Shown one piece after another: positions 25,162 through 35,170 of a stretch of 64,000 nt of DNA (position 1 is the first letter of the stretch; each line of letters starts with the position of its first letter). Location: contig CAVXVA010000003.1 in NCBI GenBank assembly GCA_963765075.1, positions 744,001-808,000 on the forward strand, in the 5' to 3' direction. The notes below the pieces were generated by a model, which searched no databases, was not told the origin of the DNA, and saw only the letters and a list, made by a program, of their open reading frames with translations. This DNA comes from JAENVU01 sp963765075. GTDB taxonomy: Bacteria > Actinomycetota > Acidimicrobiia > IMCC26256 > JAENVU01. The position numbers and the translations under genes were made by a program.

Positions 25162-25802
25162 TTGGTGCCCGCCTTCACTGCGTTGCGCACGAACACGAGC
25201 CCACCGTTGGGGCCGGGTACCGAACCCCGCACGAGGATCAGGTTGCGCTCGCCATCGCCTTCGACGACTTCGAGGTTCAACGTCGTTGTCTTCACGTTTC
25301 CGGTCTGGCCGGCCATCTTCATTCCCTTGAAGACTCGAGCCGGAGTCGCGCACGCTCCGATCGAGCCGGGGGCGCGGTGCTTCTTGTGGTTACCGTGCGA
25401 CGCGCCTTGGCCCTTGAAGTTGTGACGCTTCATGACGCCGGCGAAGCCCTTCCCCTTGGACACCCCGGTCACGTCGACCAGGTCGCCCTTGGTGAAGATG
25501 TCGGCGATGATTTCCTGCCCGACGGCGAAGTCGGCCAGATCATCGACCCGGAGCTCCACCAGGTGCTTCGACGGAGCGACACCCGCCGTCGCGAGGTGTC
25601 CGAGTTCCGGCCTGGTCAGCCGGCCCTCTTTGGTCTCTCCGAACGCGAGCTGCACCGCGGCATAGCCGTCGCGTTCGGGTGTCTTGAGCTGCACCACATG
25701 GCACGGACCGGCCTGGATGACGGTCACGGGAATAACCCGATTCTCCTCATCCCAGACCTGGGTCATGCCGAGCTTGCGCCCGAGGATTCCCTTGGAAGCC
25801 AT
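25158..25802 (-). CDS. rplC: 50S ribosomal protein L3 (uL3)
   Basis: A 214-residue protein (MASKGILGRKLGMTQVWDEENR) with the conserved SKGKGFAGVMKRHNFKGQGASHGNHKKHRAPGS-type loop that reaches the peptidyl-transferase centre. It is the first gene after a 214-base spacer from rpsJ, so it may have its own control region. Confidence 0.95.
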   Translation of the reverse strand: MASKGILGRKLGMTQVWDEENRVIPVTVIQAGPCHVVQLKTPERDGYAAVQLAFGETKEGRLTRPELGHLATAGVAPSKHLVELRVDDLADFAVGQEIIADIFTKGDLVDVTGVSKGKGFAGVMKRHNFKGQGASHGNHKKHRAPGSIGACATPARVFKGMKMAGQTGNVKTTTLNLEVVEGDGERNLILVRGSVPGPNGGLVFVRNAVKAGTK

Positions 25803-25822
25803 CGTTTCGCCTTCTTCTGGTC

Positions 25823-25882
25823 GGTCGGCAACTGCCGACCGGCACGCGAACGCTCCGTCGGGATGATTCCCGGCGGAGCGTT
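25823..25882 (-). promoter_or_regulatory. Paired hairpins in the rpsJ-rplC spacer
   Basis: Two strong inverted repeats lie just upstream of rplC. GGTCGGC/GCCGACC (25823-25840) has a 4-base loop. AACGCTCCGTCGGGA/TCCCGGCGGAGCGTT (25849-25882) gives a 15-base stem with one G-U pair and a TGAT loop. There is no U-run, so a simple intrinsic terminator is unlikely; a leader control element or RNA-processing site is more plausible. The rest of the spacer up to 26016 shows no gene. Confidence 0.45.
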
Positions 25883-26016
25883 GGTTCGGTTGTGCCGTAC
25901 GGTTCCTCAGCGCGTTGGCCGGGGCCTCTACGGACGTCGATTGACGAGCCCGTGGAATCTAGTGGTTCTGGAGGGTCGGATGCCATTTGCAGGCACCCGA
26001 CCCGACCGAAACCTAC

Positions 26017-26331
26017 TTAGACCCCTTGGATCTTGATCTCGATGTCGACTCCCGCCGGCAGATCGAGCCGCTGGAGGGATTCGACGGTCTTGCCCGCCGG
26101 CTCGACGATGTCGAGCAGGCGCTTGTGGATCCGCATTTCGAAGTGCTCACGCGAGTCCTTGTCGACATGCGGACCCCGCACGACGCAGTACCGGTGGATC
26201 TCGGTGGGCAATGGGACCGGGCCCCGCACGCGGGCCCCGGTACGAACGACCGTCTCGACGATCTTCTTCGTCGACTGATCGATGATCTCGTGGTCGTACG
26301 CCTTGAGCCGGATCCTGATCTTCTGCGCCAT
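26017..26331 (-). CDS. rpsJ: 30S ribosomal protein S10 (uS10)
   Basis: The 104-residue protein reads MAQKIRIRLKAYDHEIIDQS at its start and contains the HFEMRIHKRLLDIVEP segment. S10 works in the 30S head and, with NusB, in transcription antitermination. It lies 11 bases after tuf and forms the end of the str-like unit rpsL-rpsG-fusA-tuf-rpsJ. Confidence 0.96.
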   Translation of the reverse strand: MAQKIRIRLKAYDHEIIDQSTKKIVETVVRTGARVRGPVPLPTEIHRYCVVRGPHVDKDSREHFEMRIHKRLLDIVEPAGKTVESLQRLDLPAGVDIEIKIQGV

Positions 26332-26342
26332 GGTGATCCCGA

Positions 26343-27530
26343 CTACTTGAGAATCTTGGTGACGCGACCGGCGCCGACGGTGCGGCCACCTTCACGAATG
26401 GCGAACCGGAGTCCGTCCTCCATGGCGATCGGCTTCTGGAGCTGCACGACCATCTCGGTGTTGTCACCGGGCATGACCATCTCGGTGCCCTCGGGCAGGT
26501 TGATGGTGCCGGTGACGTCGGTGGTCCGGAAGTAGAACTGCGGGTGGTAGTTGGCGAAGAACGGCGTGTGCCGGCCGCCTTCTTCCTTCGTGAGCACGTA
26601 GACCTGCGCCTCGAAGTCGGTGTGCGGGGTGATCGATCCCGGCTTGGCCAGGACCTGACCGCGCTCGACGTCTTCCTTCTTCGTTCCCCGCAGCAAGGCG
26701 CCGATGTTGTCTCCGGCGCGACCCTCGTCGAGGATCTTGCGGAACATCTCGACCCCGGTGCAGGTGGTCTTCTGGAGGTCCCGCAGACCGACGATCTCGA
26801 TTTCGTCGCCGGTGTGGACCACACCCTGCTCGACCTTGCCGGTGACCACGGTGCCACGACCGGTGATGGTGAACACGTCTTCGATCGGCATGAGGAACGG
26901 CTTGTCGAGTTCACGCACCGGCTCGGTGATGAACGAGTCGACCGCCGCCATGAGCTCCTTGACCCCGGTCGCCGCGTCGGCGTCGCCTTCGAGCGCCTTC
27001 AGCGCCGAGACCCGCACGACCGGCGTGTCGTCACCGGGGAACTCGTACTCGCTGAGCAGCTCACGCACTTCGAGCTCGACGAGCTCGAGGAGCTCCTCGT
27101 CCTCGACCTGGTCGCACTTGTTGAGCGCCACGACGATCGACGGCACGCCGACCTGCTTGGCGAGCAGCACGTGCTCACGGGTCTGGGGCATCGGACCGTC
27201 GGTCGCCGCCACCACCAAGATCGCACCGTCGACCTGGGCCGCACCGGTGATCATGTTCTTGATGTAGTCGGCGTGGCCGGGCATGTCGACGTGCGCGTAG
27301 TGGCGCGCGTCGGTCTCGTACTCGACGTGCGCGATGTTGATCGTGATCCCGCGCTGGCGCTCTTCGGGCGCCTTGTCGATCTGGTCGAACGCGGTGGCTT
27401 CCACGTTCGGGTTGCCCTCGGCCAGCACCCGCGTGATCGCTGCGGTCAACGTCGTCTTTCCATGGTCGATGTGACCCATGGTTCCGATGTTCAGGTGCGG
27501 CTTGTTCCGCTCGAACTTGGCCTTTGCCAT
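26343..27530 (-). CDS. tuf: Elongation factor Tu
   Basis: A 395-residue GTPase that delivers aminoacyl-tRNA to the ribosome. The G motifs are intact: GHIDHGKT (G1), RGITIN (G2), DMPGHADY (G3), NKCD (G4) and SALKAL (G5), followed by the two beta-barrel domains ending GGRTVGAGRVTKILK. It is the only tuf copy in the window and lies between fusA (78 bases) and rpsJ (11 bases). Confidence 0.97.
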   Translation of the reverse strand: MAKAKFERNKPHLNIGTMGHIDHGKTTLTAAITRVLAEGNPNVEATAFDQIDKAPEERQRGITINIAHVEYETDARHYAHVDMPGHADYIKNMITGAAQVDGAILVVAATDGPMPQTREHVLLAKQVGVPSIVVALNKCDQVEDEELLELVELEVRELLSEYEFPGDDTPVVRVSALKALEGDADAATGVKELMAAVDSFITEPVRELDKPFLMPIEDVFTITGRGTVVTGKVEQGVVHTGDEIEIVGLRDLQKTTCTGVEMFRKILDEGRAGDNIGALLRGTKKEDVERGQVLAKPGSITPHTDFEAQVYVLTKEEGGRHTPFFANYHPQFYFRTTDVTGTINLPEGTEMVMPGDNTEMVVQLQKPIAMEDGLRFAIREGGRTVGAGRVTKILK

Positions 27531-27608
27531 CTTTTCTGTCTCCGTTCGTGGCGGGCGGGTTCGCCGACCGCGCGTCGTTGCGCTGTGCTCTTCGAAATTG
27601 AGGTGCGA

Positions 27609-29709
<2,101 letters not shown>

Positions 29710-29802
29710 CTTCTCTTCTTCTCTTCCTATTTCTTCCCACCACGAACAAGGCGTCCGTAGTGGCCTTCATGCTCTTCGATCACGGCGGACGGCACGCTTG
29801 CG

Positions 29803-29888
29803 TGCCGACGCCGGCGTCCGTCCACCAAGCGAGTTCGCGAGCGCAGCGAGCGCATGTCCGAGCGACTGGAGGGATGCCGGCGTCGGCA
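29803..29888. repeat. Inverted repeat in the rpsG-fusA spacer
   Basis: TGCCGACGCCGGC (29803-29815) and GCCGGCGTCGGCA (29876-29888) are perfect 13-base inverted arms about 60 bases apart. They are preceded by the self-complementary GGCACGCTTGCGTGCC (29791-29806). The intervening sequence is rich in gcgag/gcgc. It occupies most of the 199-base gap between rpsG and fusA, which has no gene. It could fold as a leader or processing element on the minus-strand transcript. Confidence 0.5.
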
Positions 29889-29908
29889 CCCACCCAAAGG
29901 AGCAGGGG

Positions 29909-30379
29909 CTACCAGCGGTAGTGCGCGAACGCCTTGTTCGATTCCGCCATCTTCTGCAGATCGTCCTTGCGCTTGATCGCCGCGCCCACTCCGTTGCTCG
30001 CGTCCATCAACTCGGCGGCGAGACGACCAGCCATCGTCTTCTCCCGGCGCTGGCGCGAGTAGCCCACCAACCAGCGGATGGCGAGGGTGGTCGCGCGGCG
30101 GGGGCGCACTTCGACGGGAACCTGGTAGGTGGCACCACCGACCCGGCGGGACTTCACTTCCAGCACCGGGCGGACGTTCTCGACCGCACGCTTGAGCGTG
30201 GGGATCGGGTCGCCGCCGGTCTTGCGTTCGATCTCTTCGAGCGCGGAGTAGACGATGCGCTCTGCCGTCGAACGCTGACCGCGCTGGAGGATCTTGTTCA
30301 CGAGCTGGGTCACGACCACCGAACGGTGGACCGGGTCCGGCATGAGGTCACGGCGGGGAGCTGGTCCCTTGCGAGGCAC
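29909..30379 (-). CDS. rpsG: 30S ribosomal protein S7 (uS7)
   Basis: A 156-residue protein (MPRKGPAPRRDLMPDPVHRS) with the LVNKILQRGQRSTAERIVYSAL segment and a basic C-terminus. It nucleates assembly of the 30S head and is the translational regulator of the str operon in E. coli. It is two bases after rpsL. Confidence 0.96.
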   Translation of the reverse strand: MPRKGPAPRRDLMPDPVHRSVVVTQLVNKILQRGQRSTAERIVYSALEEIERKTGGDPIPTLKRAVENVRPVLEVKSRRVGGATYQVPVEVRPRRATTLAIRWLVGYSRQRREKTMAGRLAAELMDASNGVGAAIKRKDDLQKMAESNKAFAHYRW

Positions 30380-30381
30380 GA

Positions 30382-30750
30382 CTAACCCTTCTTGGCGCCG
30401 TAGCGACTACGGGCCTGCTTGCGGTTGGCGACACCCGATGCGTCGAGCGCGCCGCGAATGATCTTGTAGCGGACACCAGGGAGGTCCTTCACCCGGCCGC
30501 CACGCACGAGCACGATCGAGTGCTCCTGGAGGTTGTGGCCGATGCCCGGGATGTACGCGGTGACTTCGACCCCGGTCGTCAGGCGGACACGGGCCACCTT
30601 GCGCAGCGCCGAGTTCGGCTTCTTCGGCGTGGTCGTGAACACACGCGTGCAGACCCCACGACGCTGGGGCGAACCCTTCAGCGCGGGCGTCTTCGACTTG
30701 TCGGTCTTGGTCTCCCGGCCCTTGCGGACCAACTGGGCGATCGTGGGCAC
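30382..30750 (-). CDS. rpsL: 30S ribosomal protein S12 (uS12)
   Basis: A 122-residue decoding-centre protein (MPTIAQLVRKGRETKTDKSK). The KKPNSALRK segment and the GRVKDLPGVRYK loop keep the lysines whose change gives streptomycin resistance elsewhere. It starts at GTG 30748-30750 with an AGGAG site six bases upstream. It is the first gene of the str unit and is preceded by a good promoter. Confidence 0.96.
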   Translation of the reverse strand: MPTIAQLVRKGRETKTDKSKTPALKGSPQRRGVCTRVFTTTPKKPNSALRKVARVRLTTGVEVTAYIPGIGHNLQEHSIVLVRGGRVKDLPGVRYKIIRGALDASGVANRKQARSRYGAKKG

Positions 30751-30815
30751 AGCACTCCTGGCATACTTCGTGAGACCCGCAGGTCCCGGTGATTGTCTCG
30801 CCGCAGCGAAACCAC

Positions 30816-30835
30816 GCGCGGTCGACCGACCGCGC
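30816..30835 (-). promoter_or_regulatory. Hairpin in the rpsL leader
   Basis: GCGCGGTC and GACCGCGC form a perfect 8-base stem with a GACC loop, between the predicted str promoter and the rpsL ribosome-binding site. There is no U-run, so this is a leader structure rather than a terminator. Confidence 0.4.
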
Positions 30836-30846
30836 AGAACCAGGAC

Positions 30847-30876
30847 AGGCTAGGCGCGCGAGCAGCCGGGTTCCAA
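30847..30876 (-). promoter_or_regulatory. Predicted promoter of the str operon (rpsL-rpsG-fusA-tuf-rpsJ)
   Basis: On the minus strand TTGGAA (plus 30871-30876) and TAGCCT (plus 30847-30852) are 18 bases apart, a good housekeeping-sigma promoter. It would give a leader of about 90 bases before the rpsL GTG. Confidence 0.55.
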
Positions 30877-31735
30877 ACCGGTGGGGACCGGGGCCTGAGC
30901 CGACTGGCCCGCTCCTGGGGGCCATCGGTCGACGTCGCCCCTGGGCTCGGTCCGACTTCAGAACACAGGCTGACTCCTGCGCTATCCCGACGCCGTCATT
31001 GAATGACGACTCAGAGGCACGGCTATCGCAGAGTGCAAACAAGCAACATGGTCGCCAAGACCCCTAAAGAGCCGAGATGACCAACCGGGACTTCGCACGA
31101 AAGCTCGCCGTCTATGTCAGAGTCGATCTCAGACGACCGCGGACGACACGAACAGCGCGCCCTCCGCCGTGAAATCGGCATAGGCCGGCAATGCAGCGGG
31201 CGATAATCCACGACCAAGGTCTTCGCACCGCGAAAGCACGATCACGGATGCGCATGATAGACTAGTCGGGCACCAAGATTATCCGCATCGGGCTTAGAAC
31301 CAAAATATGATAGTCGCTATCGCCGACTGCGACTCTGCGAACAATGACGGACACAAATCTCGTGCCGAGCCATCGAAAACCTGTCGCCACCATCTTTTGA
31401 CTCCCAAATCATCTCGCAATACCCCCTCTCAACGTGATCCAGCCGTGTCGAGACGTCTGCTGTTGCCCCTTGCACCGACGGAGACATCCCCAGACCGAAT
31501 CCGCCGAAACCAATACCGAAATGACCATGTAGAATAGCTGGCGCGAATCACATGGATACCGTGAGCTTACAAGAACCCCAGCAAATGACCCTGTGCGCCG
31601 TGTTAGCGACTGTTCGGTATACGCCCGATTACTCGTACGGCCATGCGACTGATACTAACTTTCGCCTGCACGAGTCACGGCCGTCGGAGAACTGCTCTGA
31701 CTGGCAAAACTGCGGCGGATCCATCCGGAGGTTCG
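30877..31735. other. Gene-poor, lower-GC stretch between rpsL promoter and RHS remnant
   Basis: About 860 bases with no protein I can support. From about 31,020 to 31,735 the base composition falls to near 50% GC, well below the flanking genes, and only short unrelated open frames occur (for example 31307-31537 and 31552-31779 on the plus strand). It lies immediately downstream of the RHS C-terminus, where a toxin tip and immunity gene would be expected, so it may be their decayed remnant or island junction DNA. Confidence 0.5.
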
Positions 31736-32698
31736 CTATGAGGCTTGAATCAGCAGACTGGACACTGACGTCAAACTGAAGGACCAGTGGCCGTCCAGGT
31801 CGCGGCCGTTGATGGGGTCGCCACACACGTAGTCATACGCATTGCACGACCCACCGATCACCGGATCCGCGGCGAGGAACCGGCCGATCTCCGGGTCATA
31901 CAAACGGACCCCCATCCGCACGATCCCCAACGCCGGCGCCGCCGTGAACCGGGCCGAACCACCCAACCAACCGAACCGCGATGACGGAGGCGTCCCACCC
32001 CGCCCGAACTCGTCCGCCGTCACCACCAGGCTCATCACCCCCGCCGCGTCGACCGTCCCAATCACATCACCATGCACATTCGTCGCATTGAACGTGACCG
32101 ACGACCCCACGATCACCGCACCCCCCACGAACGAGGTCACCGTCCCACCCGCAGCCGGTTGCGACCACGCCGGACTATCACCACCACCCGAATACCCGAA
32201 CACCACATTCTCCGTCACCGTGCCCGAACTCACCGTCGTGACCTTCCGATGCAACACCCGACCCGACGGCGCCAACCACTCCTCCGTCTTCGTCATCCCA
32301 TCATTGATCACCGTCGCATGGTCATACTCGTCGTAGGAGAAACTCACCACCCCCACACCCGTGCGCGTGAAGCTCGTGATGTTCCCATGCGCGTCGTACA
32401 CATACCCGGTACGACCCGGCGAACTCGTCACCCGATCCGCCCCATCAAACACCGCCAACGGCGTCGCACACCCCGAATAGTTCGTCGGCACCGACGACGA
32501 CGTACACGTCCGCGTCCGGTTCGTATTCGCGTCGTAGTCGTACCGGCGACCCACATTTCCTGCCGAACCCGTCTGGGAGTACTCCCGCAACCGGCCCAAC
32601 CCATCGTAGGAAGCCGCCCGCCCAATCAACGACGACGACGCACCACTGATCCCCTCACCGATCGACGTCTGACGCCCCGCCAGGTCATAGCCCGGCAC
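31736..32698 (-). pseudogene. RHS C-terminal fragment, copy B of the 845-bp duplication
   Basis: A 320-residue open frame of RHS/YD-repeat core (YDLAGRQTS, YDYDANTNRTRTC, YDAHGNITSF) ending in the hallmark LYDPEIGRFLAADPV, followed by NAYDYVCGDPINGRDLDGHWSF. It stops only about 15 residues after the DLDGHWSF motif, so no recognisable toxin domain follows. It lacks its own start and is a near-duplicate (about 98-99% identical by eye) of the segment at 32708-33552. The two copies are out of frame with each other, so it would not be translated as part of the upstream RHS. Confidence 0.75.
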
Positions 32699-33552
32699 CT
32701 CGTCGACGGATCCGCGGCGAGGAACCGTCCGATCTCCGGGTCATACAAACGGACACCCATCCGCACGATCCCCAACGCCGGCGCCGCCGTGAACCGGGCC
32801 GAACCACCCAACCAACCGAGCCGCGATGACGGAGGCGTCCCACCCCGCCCGAACTCGTCGGCCGTCACCACCAGGCTCATCACCCCCGCCGCGTCGACCG
32901 TGCCAATCACATCACCATGCACATTCGTCGCATTGAACGTGACCGACGAACCCACGATCACCGCACCCCCCACGAACGAGGTCACCGTCCCACCCGCAGC
33001 CGGTTGCGACCACGCCGGACTATCACCACCACCCGAATACCCGAACACCACATTCTCCGTCACCGTGCCCGAACTCACCGTCGTGACCTTCCGATGCAAC
33101 ACCCGACCCGACGGCGCCAACCACTCCTCCGTCTTCGTCGTCCCATCATTGATCACCGTCGCATGGTCATACTCGTCGTAGGAGAAACTCACCACCCCCA
33201 CACCCGTGCGCGTGAAGCTCGTGATGTTCCCATCCGCGTCGTACACATACCCGGTACGACCCGGCGAACTCGTCACCCGATCCGCCCCATCAAACACCGC
33301 CAACGGCGTCGCACACCCCGAATAGTTCGTCGGCACCGACGACGACGTACACGTCCGCGTCCGGTTCGTGTTCGCGTCGTAGTCGTACCGGCGACCCACA
33401 TTTCCTGCCGAACCCGTCTGGGAGTACTCCCGCAACCGGCCCAACCCATCGTAGGAAGCCGCCCGCCCAATCAACGACGACGACGCACCACTGATCCCCT
33501 CACCGATCGACGTCTGCCGCCCCGCCAGGTCATAGCCCGGCACCTCGTCGAA
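31863..33552. repeat. 845-bp tandem direct duplication within the RHS gene
   Basis: Copy B spans about 31863-32707 and copy A about 32708-33552, with a constant offset of 845 bases at every landmark checked. About a dozen single-base differences were seen by eye. The offset leaves remainder two on division by three, so the frame changes at the junction (near GGATCC, 32708). The copies cover the RHS core up to the conserved Asp-Pro. Confidence 0.9.
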
Positions 33553-33747
33553 CGTGAGATTGCCCGCCACGCTCTTCTTGTCGTTCAACCGGCCCGTGTT
33601 CGCGTCCACCGTCGTCGTGGTCGTGAGCTTCACCACACCACCCACCTGCTCCTCCGTCTTCGACAGTCGGCCGTTGGCGTCATAGGTGAACACCGTCGCC
33701 CGCCCGGCGACGTTCGACACGAACTCCACGCCCGCAAGGAGCCGGTG
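32626..33747 (-). pseudogene. RHS core fragment, copy A, downstream of the IS insertion
   Basis: The RHS frame resumes immediately next to the IS left end (RLLAGVEFVSNVAGRATVFTYDANGR) and continues through NLTFDEVPGYDLAGRQ and the YD repeats to DPEIGRFLAADP. It then runs out of frame into copy B and stops at 32626 after about 25 missense residues. It is therefore a core without a C-terminal tip. Deleting the IS in silico joins YDNDNR directly to LLAGVEF, so it belongs to the same gene as the fragment at 35127-39302. Confidence 0.75.
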
Positions 33748-35170
33748 GGGACTGTCAGGAACTTTGTGTAAACGGCGTGATCTGAAGGTCCGCGGCTGAG
33801 TGCTGCGGGCTGGGAAGGATCATGACCATGACGAAGCGAACAGAACGAGAGTCGGCGGGGTTGGTGCCGGCACGAGGACTTCCTGATCTCGATGGTCCGG
33901 AGATGCGGGAGTGGGCGACCGAGCTGGTCGACCGGGCCCGCGCGGAGGGTGTCGATCTCACCGGCGAGGGCGGCTTGTTGACCGCGATGGTCCGCCAGGT
34001 GCTCCAGACCGGGTTGGAGGTCGAACTCGAGGATCATCTCGGTTACGAACCCTACGACTCGGCCGGCCGGAACTCTGGGAACTCGCGGAACGGTTCGACA
34101 CCGAAGACGGTGAGCACCGAGGTCGGCGACGTCGATCTGCGGATGCCTCGTGATCGGAACGGGACGTTCGAACCGGTCACGGTGCCGAAGCATCAACGGC
34201 GTCTCGATGGGCTTGGCGGGGAATGTGATCTCGCTCTACGCGAAGGGCATGACGACCGGCGACATTCAGGCGCATTTGGCGGAGATCTACGGGACCGAAG
34301 TTTCGAGAGAAACGATCTCGAAGATCACCGACCGGATCGTCGAGGACATGCTGGCGTGGCAGAACCGGCCACTCGATCGCGTGTACGCGGTGATCTTGAT
34401 CGACGCGATCGTGATCAAGGTCCGCGACACCCAAGTCGCCAATCGGCCCGTGTATGTGGCGATCGGCGTGAACCTCGATGGTGAACGCGACGTCCTCGGC
34501 CTCTGGATTGGTCCGTCGGGTGGTGAAGGCGCGAAGCAGTGGGCGGCGATGCTCACTGAACTCCGCAACCGTGGGATCGCGGATGCGCTCGTCGTGTGTT
34601 GCGACGGCCTGAAAGGTCTGCCGGAATCGATTCGGGTGACGTGGCCCGACGCGACCGTCCAGACCTGTGTCGTGCATGTCGTGCGGAACTCGTTGCGGCT
34701 CGCGTCGAAGAAGCACTGGCAGGCGTTGACTCGCGAGATGCGCCAGATCTACACGGCGCCGACCGTCGAAGCGGCCGAGACGCGCTTCGCCGAGTTCGCC
34801 GCCGAGTGGCGCGGGACGTATCCCGCGATGATCCGATCGTGGGAGAACTCGTGGGCCGAGTTCGTGCCGTTCCTCGAGTTCCCGGCCGAGCTCCGCAAGA
34901 TCGTCTACACAACAAACGCGATCGAGAGCCTGAACGCGAAGTTCCGGCGGGCGGTGCGCCACCGCGGGCACTTCCCGAACGAGCAAGCCGCACTCAAGGT
35001 GCTCTACCTTGTCGCCATTCAAAGGCGACCGAACCGTCAAGACCTCACCGGTCAGATCCGCGGCTGGAAGCAGATCTTGAACACGCTCACCATGCACTAC
35101 GGCGACCGCATCGCAGCCGCCGGCTACTAATGACCATCACGACCGTTTACACAGAAATTCTGACAGACCC
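33748..35170. mobile_element. IS256-family insertion sequence
   Basis: About 1.42 kb. The ends are imperfect inverted repeats: left gggactgtcag...tttgtgtaaacgg, and right, read inward, gggtctgtcag...tctgtgtaaacgg, matching over roughly 30 positions. The flanks gccggtgg (33741-33748) and gccggttg (35171-35178) look like an 8-base target duplication with one change, overlapping the assigned left end by one base. It is inserted in the RHS gene in the opposite orientation, and removing it restores a continuous RHS frame. It carries one transposase gene. Confidence 0.85.
33822..35130 (+). pseudogene. IS256-family transposase with an apparent +1 frameshift
   Basis: The frame from ATG 33822 (MTMTKRTERESAGLVP) encodes the N-terminal third, including LEVELEDHLGYEPYD and PRDRNGTFEPVTVPKHQ. 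It shifts near 34214-34216 (CTTGGCGGGG where CTTGCGGGG would keep frame). The other frame then continues GLAGNVISLYAKGMTT to the end at 35130. The DDE residues are present: Asp in ILIDAIVIKV, Asp in VVCCDGLKGLPE, Glu in TTNAIESLNAKFRR. As read it is inactive unless the extra base is an error. The corrected protein would be about 435 residues, slightly above the usual ~400. Confidence 0.85.

Noticed and set aside
30816..30835. Terminator between rpsL and its promoter
   Set aside because: There is a stem but no U-run, and it lies in the 5' leader of an operon that must be expressed.
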